This document shows, one piece after another, positions 1 through 5,087 of a stretch of 6,058 nucleotides of DNA; position 1 is the first letter of the stretch, and every line of letters starts with the position of its first letter. The position numbers were made by a program, and so were the translations under genes. Location: assembly GCA_013140465.1 (NCBI GenBank), contig JABFST010000206.1, forward strand, positions 1 to 6,058. The letters are read 5' to 3'. The notes under the pieces are model-generated. The model worked only from the letters and a program-made list of their open reading frames with translations. It was not told where the DNA came from and made no database searches. The DNA comes from Methylococcaceae bacterium (GTDB lineage Bacteria; Pseudomonadota; Gammaproteobacteria; Methylococcales; Methylomonadaceae).

Positions 1-574
1 GCAAATGGCCGAACAAATAATCCCGCGTACCGCCGGTAAAACTGGCATAGCCGCCCATTTTGCCGGGTGGCGCGGGGGTGATGTAGTTCACCGCACCGCC
101 CAGCGTTTGTGGGCCGTATTGGGTCAGCTCTGCGCCCTTCATGACCTCGATGCGGTCATAGCGTTCGACGGGCGGGTGATAGTAAATATCATTATCGCCA
201 TAGGGGGCAAAGTTTAAGGGCAAACCATCTTCTAAAAACAACACTTTTGTTGACCGGAACGGGTTCATGCCACGAATACCGATATTGGGGCGTATGCCCA
301 AGCCTTCTTCATCGCGCACATAAACGCCGGGGACTTTGCGTAATACCTCGTTGACGTTAGCGGCATGGCTGGCAAATAAGGCGGTTGCGCTAAGGCTGGT
401 GCCTGAGCCAACCGACCGGGAAATGGTTTCCGGTTCGGCAAGCACTTCCATATTAGGTAATACGACAATATTTTCTTCGCTCTTGGTTTTTTGGTCGGCA
501 GCATGCACGGCAAGGCTGGAACAGCCTAGAACCATCGCTATGCCAACAGCAATCTTATGATGATATTTGCACAT
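1..574 (-). CDS. TonB-dependent outer-membrane receptor, FecA-like (N-terminal 191 residues, gene runs off the window)
   Basis: This is the signal peptide and plug domain of an outer-membrane, TonB-energised uptake receptor. A signal peptide spans about residues 1-25 (hydrophobic core AVGIAMVLG, cleavage after AVHA). A TonB-box-like segment NIVVLPNMEV follows at about 35-44. The plug domain then shows NEVLRKVPGVYVRDE (75-89), GIRGMNPF (99-106), VLFLEDGLPL (111-120), APYGDN, RIEVMKGAELTQYGPQTLGG (141-160) and AVNYITP. The pairing of LDG-like, APYG and RYGPQ-like motifs is closest to ferric dicitrate (FecA) type receptors. Unlike FecA, only about ten residues separate the signal peptide from the TonB box, so there is no N-terminal signalling domain and it should not act as a sigma-regulator transducer. 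The ATG lies 5 bases after the stop of the upstream cytochrome-like gene, implying co-transcription. The Shine-Dalgarno site is weak. The barrel is outside the window, so the substrate cannot be read; iron chelate, haem, cobamide or another metallophore are all open. Confidence 0.93.
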   Translation of the reverse strand, partial: MCKYHHKIAVGIAMVLGCSSLAVHAADQKTKSEENIVVLPNMEVLAEPETISRSVGSGTSLSATALFASHAANVNEVLRKVPGVYVRDEEGLGIRPNIGIRGMNPFRSTKVLFLEDGLPLNFAPYGDNDIYYHPPVERYDRIEVMKGAELTQYGPQTLGGAVNYITPAPPGKMGGYASFTGGTRDYLFGHL

Positions 575-579
575 GGTCT

Positions 580-1062
580 TTATTTTTGCCCGGGATTAGG
601 CACAAACGCCTGATTGGCAAACGGGTTAAAGTTAGGCCGTTGCACTTGGTTAAAACCAAACTCGGTGGCTATATGACAAGCGTTACAGGCTGTGGTCAGG
701 GTGTCGTAAGCTTTTTTAAAACCGTCCACATTGCGCTGGTCTATCGCTAAAACCAACTGCGCCATTGGCGCATCCATATAACCTGCCAGCAACTCCGGCA
801 GTTTTTGTTTAATCTGCTTATGGCTGGGGTGATAGTGGCCCGCATCGGCAAAGCCTTCTTTCAGTTCGTCGATTTCATAAGCGGCAAGCTGCCAGTTTTC
901 GGCTAGCCCGGCGTACCATAACTTGATGTGCCGGGCGGCGGTTTGCGCCATAATTTCTCCCAAGCCGGGCGTGTATTCGGCGTGGGCGGTCGGTGTAAAG
1001 GTACTGGCGATAAGGATGATGCCGCCAGCAAGCATTTTTAGGGTGTTAATAGTAGGGTTCAT
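580..1062 (-). CDS. Exported monohaem cytochrome c-like protein (160 aa)
   Basis: A probable periplasmic haem-c protein. Residues 1-28 form a signal peptide (hydrophobic MLAGGIILIAS, cleavage after TAHA). A single CXXCH haem attachment site, CNACH, is at 126-130, close to the C-terminus. Most of the mature chain is predicted helical, with HIKLWYAGLAENWQLAAYEI at 45-64 followed by DELKEGF, and a Pro/Asn/Phe-rich tail (QRPNFNPFANQAFVPNPGQ). The HxKLWxAGxxxNWxLAxYExxExxEGF pattern matches a family of small proteobacterial proteins usually annotated only as cytochrome c or hypothetical, from memory. The near-C-terminal haem site on a helical scaffold recalls cytochrome c', but I cannot show that relationship. 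His45 and the His76/His78/His81 cluster are candidate second haem or metal ligands. It sits 30 bases after the gene at 1093-1479 and 5 bases before the TonB receptor, so an electron-transfer or metal-reduction step linked to that receptor is a fair inference. Confidence 0.88.
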   Translation of the reverse strand: MNPTINTLKMLAGGIILIASTFTPTAHAEYTPGLGEIMAQTAARHIKLWYAGLAENWQLAAYEIDELKEGFADAGHYHPSHKQIKQKLPELLAGYMDAPMAQLVLAIDQRNVDGFKKAYDTLTTACNACHIATEFGFNQVQRPNFNPFANQAFVPNPGQK

Positions 1063-1092
1063 CAGAGTGGCCTGTGCGCTAAGGTCTTGGTG

Positions 1093-1479
1093 TTAATTAC
1101 GCCGTATGCTTTTGCTAAAGCGGGTCAGTTTTTCAAGCAGGGCTTGTAAGATTGCGCCGCTGTTGGCCTGGTTCTCGGGGGCGCAAAAAGCCGGGGCGTT
1201 TTTAAACTGGCGCATGGCTTTGTCGAGTTGCATCCCCATGGTGTCATCACGCGATGCCATATCAGAAAAATCCCCAACCAATATTTTCAGTTGCTGTTTG
1301 GCGTGTTTGAGTTGTTGCTGGCAAGCGTTGCTGTCTTTGGCGTTACTGGCCTCTAGGGCGGCTTGCACAGATGCGATGGTTTGGTCAAAATCACCCGCCA
1401 AGGCGATGCCTGTCACCCCTTCGGCTGCCCACACAGGCGTGCTGGCTAGCAAGAGTACGGTACATAAACGTTTGTTCAC
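1093..1479 (-). CDS. Exported helical protein with two cysteines, function unknown (128 aa)
   Basis: I do not recognise a named family. The start is GTG, preceded by an AAGGA ribosome binding site at 8-9 bases. A short signal peptide covers about residues 1-18 (KRLCTVLLLASTPVWA, cleavage before AEG). The mature chain of about 110 residues is Gln/Lys/Ala-rich and predicted helical throughout (QTIASVQAALEAS, QQQLKHAKQQLKILVGDF, MQLDKAMRQF, AILQALLEKLTRF), consistent with a small periplasmic helix bundle. Two cysteines in the mature part (NACQQQ and AFCAPEN) could form a disulphide; there is no CXXCH. It lies 34 bases after the anchored protein gene and 30 bases before the cytochrome-like gene. 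The helix-bundle character resembles its cytochrome neighbour without the haem site, so a partner or chaperone role for the cytochrome or receptor is possible but only a guess. Confidence 0.8.
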   Translation of the reverse strand: MNKRLCTVLLLASTPVWAAEGVTGIALAGDFDQTIASVQAALEASNAKDSNACQQQLKHAKQQLKILVGDFSDMASRDDTMGMQLDKAMRQFKNAPAFCAPENQANSGAILQALLEKLTRFSKSIRRN

Positions 1480-1513
1480 CTTTGTTATCCTTCTTTTATG
1501 AGTGCCAGTCGGC

Positions 1514-2110
1514 TTATGCCGCTTGCTTGGTTTTATTGATACTGCTGGTTATTAAGCCCACACTCAGGGCGATAAAGGCGATGCCGCCCACTACCCATAA
1601 CCATTGCCCGGCACTTGCGCTGGGGCCTGGGGTTATCAGCGCCACTGCCAGCGGGATATGCAAGGCGGTGGTTTGAGGGTCGGTATTTAAATCCGGGTCT
1701 TCGACATACAACACCACATCGTATTGGCCTTGGCCGCTAAAATTGACGGTGGTAGTCAGCACGCCTTGTTTGTTGATGCTGGGTTGTGTTTGGGCGACCA
1801 CGGTGTTGTGGCGGTCAAACACTTTTAGCCAGACAGTTTTTTTGCGCACATCACGGTCTAGCAAATCGAGGCTGAGTTGGCTCATGCCCGTAAACGGCAT
1901 GTCTTGGCAATACGGTACTATCGGGGTTTTACTGTCTTTAAGCTGGCTAAGCGGATAAACGGCAAAATTGGCGATGTAATAGTCGTTGCTCTGCATACAG
2001 CCAAACATATCGATTTTGCCATTGACTCCCATCCTCGGTGCCAGCGGCACAGATGCCATGACCGAACCCGACAGCCACCACAACAGCATGATCTTGATTA
2101 GGTTTTGCAT
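1514..2110 (-). CDS. Periplasmic beta-rich protein with C-terminal membrane anchor, function unknown (198 aa)
   Basis: I do not recognise the family. The start chosen is the ATG at 2110, 4 bases after the stop of the CopC-like gene, with AAGGTG overlapping that stop as ribosome binding site; the longer in-frame reading would overlap the CopC-like gene by 77 bases and begins without a signal sequence. Residues 1-19 form a signal peptide (IKIMLLWWLSGSVMA). The periplasmic part has two cysteines (FGCMQS at 38, VPYCQDMP at 68) in reach of a disulphide. Residues about 80-155 alternate hydrophobic and polar positions (KKTVWLKVFDR, VLTTTVNFSGQGQYDVVLYV, LHIPLAVAL), as in an Ig-like beta sandwich. 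A single transmembrane helix at about 169-188 (QWLWVVGGIAFIALSVGLI) and the short basic tail NKTK place the bulk in the periplasm. Its coupling to the CopC-like gene suggests the two products work together, perhaps as an anchored partner. Confidence 0.85.
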   Translation of the reverse strand: MQNLIKIMLLWWLSGSVMASVPLAPRMGVNGKIDMFGCMQSNDYYIANFAVYPLSQLKDSKTPIVPYCQDMPFTGMSQLSLDLLDRDVRKKTVWLKVFDRHNTVVAQTQPSINKQGVLTTTVNFSGQGQYDVVLYVEDPDLNTDPQTTALHIPLAVALITPGPSASAGQWLWVVGGIAFIALSVGLITSSINKTKQAA

Positions 2111-2114
2111 GGTT

Positions 2115-2483
2115 TTACACCTTAATTTCAAAGCGGCTGATGCCGCTGACGATGAGGCCATCTTCGGTGACGACACGGTAACGGATGACATAACGGCCCG
2201 GTGCTAGCGGGCGCGTGCTTGCGCTTAATACGCTGCGGCTGCCTAAGGTGAGGCTTGCGTCTTGTCGGTCTACGCGCGTCCCCGCGCCATCAACCACGAC
2301 CAGGGTCGGCGTACGTTCGCTGACATTGCCTGAAAACGCCAGGCTGACTTTATTGTCAAAGGTTTTGACGACGCTGTTGTCTTTAGGGATGACCTCCATC
2401 AATTTGCCTTCGGCAACACTGTAAGTACTTGCTGACGATAGGATGACCGCCGCCAACACCGCACTGATTTTGCTTATGCGCAT
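2115..2483 (-). CDS. CopC-fold periplasmic protein lacking the usual Cu(II) ligands (122 aa)
   Basis: Residues 1-24 are a signal peptide (ISKISAVLAAVILSSAS, cleavage after SVA). The mature domain matches the CopC/YobA beta-sandwich: LMEVIPKDNSVV near the N-terminus, VSLAFSGNV in the middle, and the family's hallmark C-terminal block RPLAPGRYVIRYRVVTEDG at 91-109 followed by SGISRFEI. In canonical CopC the Cu(II) site uses the mature N-terminal His plus the Asp and His of a DGHxxxG motif. Here the N-terminus is Glu/Gly and the motif reads DGLIVSG, so both histidines are gone. Length (about 98 mature residues) is normal for the fold. ATG 2483 is chosen because it follows the upstream stop by 4 bases and gives a clean signal peptide; a longer reading would begin inside the preceding gene. 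The downstream gene begins 4 bases after its stop. Fold assignment is firm; a role in copper binding is doubtful, and a structural or different-ligand role is more likely. Confidence 0.88.
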   Translation of the reverse strand: MRISKISAVLAAVILSSASTYSVAEGKLMEVIPKDNSVVKTFDNKVSLAFSGNVSERTPTLVVVDGAGTRVDRQDASLTLGSRSVLSASTRPLAPGRYVIRYRVVTEDGLIVSGISRFEIKV

Positions 2484-2487
2484 AGCC

Positions 2488-2877
2488 TTAAACCCCCAAC
2501 ATATCGCGGATAAGGCCAATAACAGGATCAACCACCGGATGGATAAACCCCAATGAAACAATCACTAAGCCGCCTGAAAAAATCGGCAACCACGCCTCAA
2601 CTGACAAATCTTGTTTGCGCCACAGGCTATGAAAAACCGCCCAACTGACGAGCCAAACCAATAACGCCAAGGCTTCTTTGCCGGAATAAGAACCTGTGCT
2701 GCCTAAGGGGCCGCTGCCTAAAGAACCTGGAATCCAGTGTCCATAAGAATGTATTAATTGCTCCAAGGGTTTAGAGATCCGCGAAACATGGTGCGTGACC
2801 ATTAGGGTGTAAAACCCCAACAACGGCGCTAAGGTAGCCGCAATAATGGGGCCGGAATAAACGGGTATATTGTTCAT
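2488..2877 (-). CDS. Three-helix inner-membrane protein, function unknown (129 aa)
   Basis: I do not recognise a named family. Three hydrophobic segments are visible: about 9-27 (GPIIAATLAPLLGFYTLMV), 68-85 (EALALLVWLVSWAVFHSLW) and 96-113 (WLPIFSGGLVIVSLGFI). A Gly/Ser/His-rich loop (HSYGHWIPGSLGSGPLGSTG) lies between helices 1 and 2. Histidines sit at membrane edges: His29-His30 after helix 1, His83 at the end of helix 2, and His113 in FIHPVVDPV. The start has a good AGGAGA site 5-6 bases upstream that overlaps the stop codon of the preceding membrane-protein gene, so the two are probably translationally coupled and may form one complex. The CopC-like gene starts 4 bases after its stop. The placement next to a CopC-fold gene recalls CopC-CopD pairs, but this chain is far too short for CopD and shares no motif I can point to. 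Confidence 0.85.
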   Translation of the reverse strand: MNNIPVYSGPIIAATLAPLLGFYTLMVTHHVSRISKPLEQLIHSYGHWIPGSLGSGPLGSTGSYSGKEALALLVWLVSWAVFHSLWRKQDLSVEAWLPIFSGGLVIVSLGFIHPVVDPVIGLIRDMLGV

Positions 2878-2886
2878 CAGCCTCTC

Positions 2887-3456
2887 CTATAAAAAATGTA
2901 GTTTGGCGAGCGTTAGGCCCGACACAAACCCTAACAGCAAAAACAGCCATGCGATTAACATCAACAAACCGACAAAACTCAGCAAATCGCGGCGTGTCGC
3001 CAAGGCATCACCGTAATAAAACAATACAAACGTCACTGCCAACATCAACGGAAATGGAAATAAGGACACAAACTCCTTAAACTCCATCATCACGTTATGG
3101 AAGCTGGGGGCATGTGCCAAGATCCAGTCTTTTGCCCCGCCTTCACCGCGATAGCGCATATACACCCAGTTGCCGCTGACTGCGCCGAAGAAATTCAGCA
3201 CGGTTGCCGCCAAAGCCCAATAGCGCAAGCTGCGCATATTGATATGCACGCCACGGATCAAGTGATACGCGCGATGGGTTAAAAAAGTGGCGGCCACCAT
3301 CGCCGAAATGGTGCTCAGGCCATGCACACCTGCTTGTAAACTAAAATGACTGGGAAAAAAGAAATCCAAGCCGCCTAGCCATAGCAAAACAAACAATGCC
3401 AAGGCCGCTTGGGTACGCACTAAGGTTTTCGACAAAGTGCCATGTTGCTCTATCAT
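2887..3456 (-). CDS. Five-helix, His-containing inner-membrane protein, function unknown (189 aa)
   Basis: I do not recognise a named family. ATG 3456 is chosen for the GGAGGG site 7-8 bases upstream; the upstream extension is short, basic and crosses a perfect hairpin. Predicted membrane helices lie at about 15-34, 45-63, 78-97, 128-148 and 158-184. Notable residues are His45, His61 and His65 in or beside helix 2 (VHGLSTISAMVAATFLTHRA), and the stretch APSFHNVMMEFKEFVSLFPF at 116-135, where His120, Glu125 and Glu128 lead into helix 4. The motif VSGNWVYMRYRGEGG (93-107) forms a conserved-looking loop. Histidines positioned on different helices could bind a b-type haem or a metal ion; this is inference. 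The stop codon overlaps the ribosome binding site of the next membrane-protein gene, pointing to a paired product. The preceding gene ends 66 bases upstream with a perfect hairpin in between. Confidence 0.86.
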   Translation of the reverse strand: MIEQHGTLSKTLVRTQAALALFVLLWLGGLDFFFPSHFSLQAGVHGLSTISAMVAATFLTHRAYHLIRGVHINMRSLRYWALAATVLNFFGAVSGNWVYMRYRGEGGAKDWILAHAPSFHNVMMEFKEFVSLFPFPLMLAVTFVLFYYGDALATRRDLLSFVGLLMLIAWLFLLLGFVSGLTLAKLHFL

Positions 3457-3484
3457 TACCTGTCCCTCCCTCGATAGTGCCGCT

Positions 3485-3508
3485 GTCAGTTTGCGCGTGC
3501 AAACTGAC
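3485..3508. repeat. Perfect 10-bp-stem hairpin between two genes
   Basis: GTCAGTTTGC (3485-3494) and GCAAACTGAC (3499-3508) are exact inverted copies around a 4-base loop, and three more pairs can form beyond one mismatch. It lies in the 66-base gap between the small helical protein gene and the five-helix membrane protein gene. Neither strand has a T-run after it, so it is not a standard intrinsic terminator. It could be an operator, an mRNA-stabilising or processing stem that sets different levels for the first gene and the rest of the operon, or a repeat remnant. Confidence 0.75.
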
Positions 3509-3522
3509 GACGGACGCATCTA

Positions 3523-3894
3523 TTAAATGATGCTTTTTAAGTTATCTATTTCTTTAAGGGCGTTTTGCAACGCTTCTTCCACTTCGGCAGTTTTGCCTTC
3601 TTTTACTTTGGTGCGGATGGCCCTTAAGTGAATAATTGCGGTGTCGCGTGCTTTGTCGGTTTTATAGTTGGAATAGATTTCACCTGTCGCATCCATCGCA
3701 TCACGAATCAGCTTATTCACGTCATCGACACTAGAACCTGCTTTTACCGCATCAATGACCACTTGTACTTTAGCCAAGGCAATTTCAATGGCTTCGGCAG
3801 GTTTTATGGTTTTTTCCGCTGCCGACACGTTAAAAGAAACCGTCATTGCCAACGCAACCAACAAAGACAACAGCATTTTTTTTACTATTTGCAT
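3523..3894 (-). CDS. Small exported all-helical protein, function unknown (123 aa)
   Basis: ATG 3894 is chosen over the in-frame ATG at 3999 because it gives a proper signal peptide and has an AGGAA site 7 bases upstream; the longer reading would translate through a palindromic repeat. Residues 1-24 form the signal peptide (KKMLLSLLVALAMTVSFNVS, cleavage near SAA). The mature chain of about 99 residues has no cysteine and one histidine, is rich in Ala, Lys, Glu and Asp, and reads as a continuous set of amphipathic helices (PAEAIEIALAKVQVVIDAVK, VDDVNKLIRDAMDATGEIY, DTAIIHLRAIRTKVKEG, VEEALQNALKEIDNLKSI). This suggests a soluble periplasmic helix bundle. Acidic and basic residues are balanced, so a simple metal sponge of the SmbP type (His-rich) is not supported. 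It is the first gene of the tight downstream cluster, separated from the next by a perfect hairpin that may allow it to be made in greater amount. Confidence 0.83.
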   Translation of the reverse strand: MQIVKKMLLSLLVALAMTVSFNVSAAEKTIKPAEAIEIALAKVQVVIDAVKAGSSVDDVNKLIRDAMDATGEIYSNYKTDKARDTAIIHLRAIRTKVKEGKTAEVEEALQNALKEIDNLKSII

Positions 3895-3901
3895 ACATTT
3901 A

Positions 3902-3906
3902 TTCCT
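3902..3906 (-). promoter_or_regulatory. Ribosome binding site AGGAA for the helical protein gene
   Basis: On the minus strand AGGAA lies 7 bases before ATG 3894. No comparable site precedes the ATG at 3999, so this site, with the signal peptide that follows, decides the shorter start. Confidence 0.7.
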
Positions 3907-3967
3907 AAAAAAACAGTGGGGGGTTATAAAGCTTGGGTAGTGGCAAAACGTAAACGACGCTTTACTT

Positions 3968-4016
3968 GTAGTGGGCGGAACACCGCCCATCCGACGCACT
4001 ACACGGCATCGGTCGG
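3968..4016. repeat. REP-like palindromic repeat
   Basis: GTAGTG (3968-3973) pairs with CACTAC (3997-4002), and inside it TGGGCGG (3972-3978) pairs with CCGCCCA (3983-3989) around AACA, so two alternative stems can form. Further along CCGAC (3991-3995) can pair with GTCGG (4012-4016). This layout is typical of intergenic REP elements in gammaproteobacteria. It lies 75 bases upstream of the helical protein gene, in the presumed leader or promoter region. The right-hand module recurs at 4444-4464. Confidence 0.75.
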
Positions 4017-4120
4017 AAAACAGCTAAACACGAGGGGACGTTGGTTAAATCAGGTCTTTTAAATGGCTGAACTCGGCCAATACAGCTTGCAATTCTTGCT
4101 CGGCTTATTATTATTAATGA

Positions 4121-4172
4121 ATAAAAAAGTGGCGCCCGTTCCCGCGTCTACTACCCACGGAAACGGGGCCAA
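4121..4172 (-). terminator. Rho-independent terminator after the small lipoprotein gene
   Basis: On the minus strand a stem of about ten pairs forms between GCCCCGTTTCC (about 4159-4169) and GGGAACGGGC (about 4134-4143), with one bulged C, one G-T pair and a loop of about 15 bases. It is followed a few bases later by six Ts (4123-4128 read on the minus strand). It lies about 60 bases beyond the lipoprotein stop codon. It would separate the hupE-lipoprotein unit from the cluster that begins with the helical protein. The long loop makes it a moderate rather than strong candidate. Confidence 0.6.
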
Positions 4173-4228
4173 ATTAAAAAAATCCCCGGCCTTAAAGACT
4201 AGGGTTTATCTGAATGACGGCTAAATGC

Positions 4229-4345
4229 TTAGCCATTCAATTGTTTAGTGGGCAATTTACCGCCGCTACCATCTTGGTCATCAATGCAACCAGACAAACT
4301 GACAACCATGATCGCCATCACCAACATTGAGATGATTTTTTTCAT
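4229..4345 (-). CDS. Very small lipoprotein (38 aa)
   Basis: An ATG at 4345 is preceded by a full AGGAGG site at 5 bases spacing, the best ribosome binding site in the window. The product has a classic lipoprotein signal: basic start MKKI, hydrophobic core SMLVMAIMVV and the lipobox LSGC with Cys20 as the lipidation site. After cleavage the mature peptide is only 19 residues (CIDDQDGSGG then KLPTKQLNG), acidic near the lipid and basic toward the end. Asp at +3/+4 rather than +2 gives no clear inner-membrane retention signal, so an outer-membrane location is likely by the usual rule for enterobacteria. It follows hupE by 130 bases and precedes a terminator. TATAAA sits about 20 bases before the start codon, but I see no convincing -35. 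No family is recognised; entericidin-like or assembly-accessory lipopeptides (LptM-type) are similar only in size. Too short for routine gene callers. Confidence 0.82.
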   Translation of the reverse strand: MKKIISMLVMAIMVVSLSGCIDDQDGSGGKLPTKQLNG

Positions 4346-4350
4346 TTTTT

Positions 4351-4356
4351 CCTCCT
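4351..4356 (-). promoter_or_regulatory. Consensus ribosome binding site AGGAGG of the small lipoprotein gene
   Basis: A six-base match to the anti-Shine-Dalgarno core, five bases from the ATG. It is the main evidence, with the lipobox, that this 38-codon reading is a real gene, and suggests efficient translation. Confidence 0.85.
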
Positions 4357-4443
4357 AAATAGGTTTTATAATTGATTTAAGTTTCGTAGTTGCGACTGTG
4401 GAAAATCCAACAGCCGCGTTAAGTGACGCTATCGCTAGTTCAC

Positions 4444-4464
4444 CCGACACACTACGCGCATCGG
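4444..4464. repeat. Second copy of the right half of the REP-like repeat
   Basis: CCGACACACTACGCGCATCG matches the segment beginning at 3991 (CCGACGCACTACACGGCATC) apart from two substitutions and one indel. Each copy has CCGA at one end and TCGG at the other, able to pair. This copy lies just after the hupE stop codon and lacks the left-hand stem, so it looks like a decayed or half element. Confidence 0.6.
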
Positions 4465-4475
4465 TTAAAGGCAAT

Positions 4476-5006
4476 CTAAACAGGGATTCTTTTCAGTGTT
4501 TGCATCACTACCGTCATCAGGATACCCAAGCCATGCAAAAGTAAGGTGGCGGTTAAAAAACCTAGGCTATATGAGCCAAAATCCGCCGACCCCGCCACTT
4601 CGTAGCCATGCGCAAGACCATGAAAAAAAGCAAAAAAGGCTACAATCAGACTATTGATTTTCATGCTAAAGCAGATGTTTTTTGCGGCCAGCACGGTTAA
4701 TGCCACGGCCGATAACAGAACCCACGCTTCCACCCCCGACACCTGATAGCCCAATATTGCCAGCCATCCGCCTAGCCCCATCACCGCCACAAAAGTCAGC
4801 GGCAATAGCCAATAGTTGCGTGTGCCATAAGCCGCCCAAAACCCCACGGCGACCATCGCAACAATATGATCCATGCCTTGTAACGGGTGCAAAAACCCAC
4901 CCGCCCAATCAGCGGTGTGGATCGCCATGCTGTGGGCGTTGGCTAGCATCGGGAATAAGCCTAGAGCTAGGCCGCCAAATAGTGTGTTGCAATCAGTCGT
5001 TTTCAT
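4476..5006 (-). CDS. hupE: HupE/UreJ-family metal permease (176 aa)
   Basis: An inner-membrane permease of the HupE/UreJ family, whose members take up Ni(II) or Co(II). An AGGA site precedes the ATG by 8 bases. Residues 1-24 form a cleavable signal sequence (TLFGGLALGLFPMLANA), so the mature chain begins with His25, a normal trait of the family. The first signature, HPLQGMDH (40-47), is the HX5DH metal motif at the start of a membrane helix; the second, FHGLAHGYE (128-136), and His158 in LLHGLG follow in later helices. About six hydrophobic segments are visible after the signal, as expected. The family commonly accompanies hydrogenase, urease or B12 genes. Here the upstream gene is a CobN-like chelatase, which favours cobalt, though nickel or another divalent metal cannot be excluded. 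No cobalamin riboswitch is visible in the 385 bases upstream. The upstream gap is filled by repeat elements, so it may have its own promoter. Confidence 0.93.
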   Translation of the reverse strand: MKTTDCNTLFGGLALGLFPMLANAHSMAIHTADWAGGFLHPLQGMDHIVAMVAVGFWAAYGTRNYWLLPLTFVAVMGLGGWLAILGYQVSGVEAWVLLSAVALTVLAAKNICFSMKINSLIVAFFAFFHGLAHGYEVAGSADFGSYSLGFLTATLLLHGLGILMTVVMQTLKRIPV

Positions 5007-5087
5007 AATGAATCCTATTAGGTATCGTCAGGCTTTTGCCCGCCGTCGTTAAAAGTTTCTGTAACCGTTTTAAGGTATTACAATGCC

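Larger units (their letters stand above)
3895..4228. other. Gene-free stretch: terminator, REP-like repeat and probable promoter zone
   Basis: This 334-base gap holds, in transcription order on the minus strand, the terminator at 4121-4172, an unremarkable AT-rich segment (about 4020-4120), the REP-like repeat at 3968-4016, and the leader of the helical protein gene. A promoter for the downstream cluster is expected here, because it follows a terminator. TTTATAA at about 3926-3932 is a possible -10 region, with TTTACG about 18 bases before it as a weak -35; I would not rely on either. A C6 run (G6 on the minus strand is absent; C6 reads at 3917-3922) follows. A plus-strand reading of 53 codons at 4063-4224 is judged spurious. 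Confidence 0.6.

Noticed and set aside
1106..1676. Plus-strand open readings opposite the genes at 1093-1479 and 1514-2110
   Set aside because: They are antisense to genes with signal peptides and coherent domain patterns; their products are cysteine- and serine-rich with no motif or ribosome binding site.
2484..2561. N-terminal extension of the CopC-like protein starting inside the preceding gene
   Set aside because: It adds a second hydrophobic stretch that overlaps the three-helix protein gene; ATG 2483 gives a normal signal peptide and a 4-base gap.
3523..3894. SmbP-like metal-binding protein
   Set aside because: The size and exported helical nature fit, but SmbP is His-rich and this protein has only one His in its mature part.
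3895..3999. N-terminal extension of the small helical protein from ATG 3999
   Set aside because: It would translate a REP-like repeat, destroys the signal peptide position, and has no ribosome binding site, while ATG 3894 has both.
4063..4224. Plus-strand reading of 53 codons with a leucine-rich start (MAELGQYSLQFLLG)
   Set aside because: It has only a weak AGG upstream, runs through the minus-strand terminator hairpin, has no signal or recognisable domain, and opposes every other gene. Low-complexity leucines come from a TTA run.
4682..5008. Plus-strand 108-codon proline-rich reading opposite hupE
   Set aside because: It lies antisense to a gene with clear HupE signatures and its composition is the usual shadow of a hydrophobic gene.
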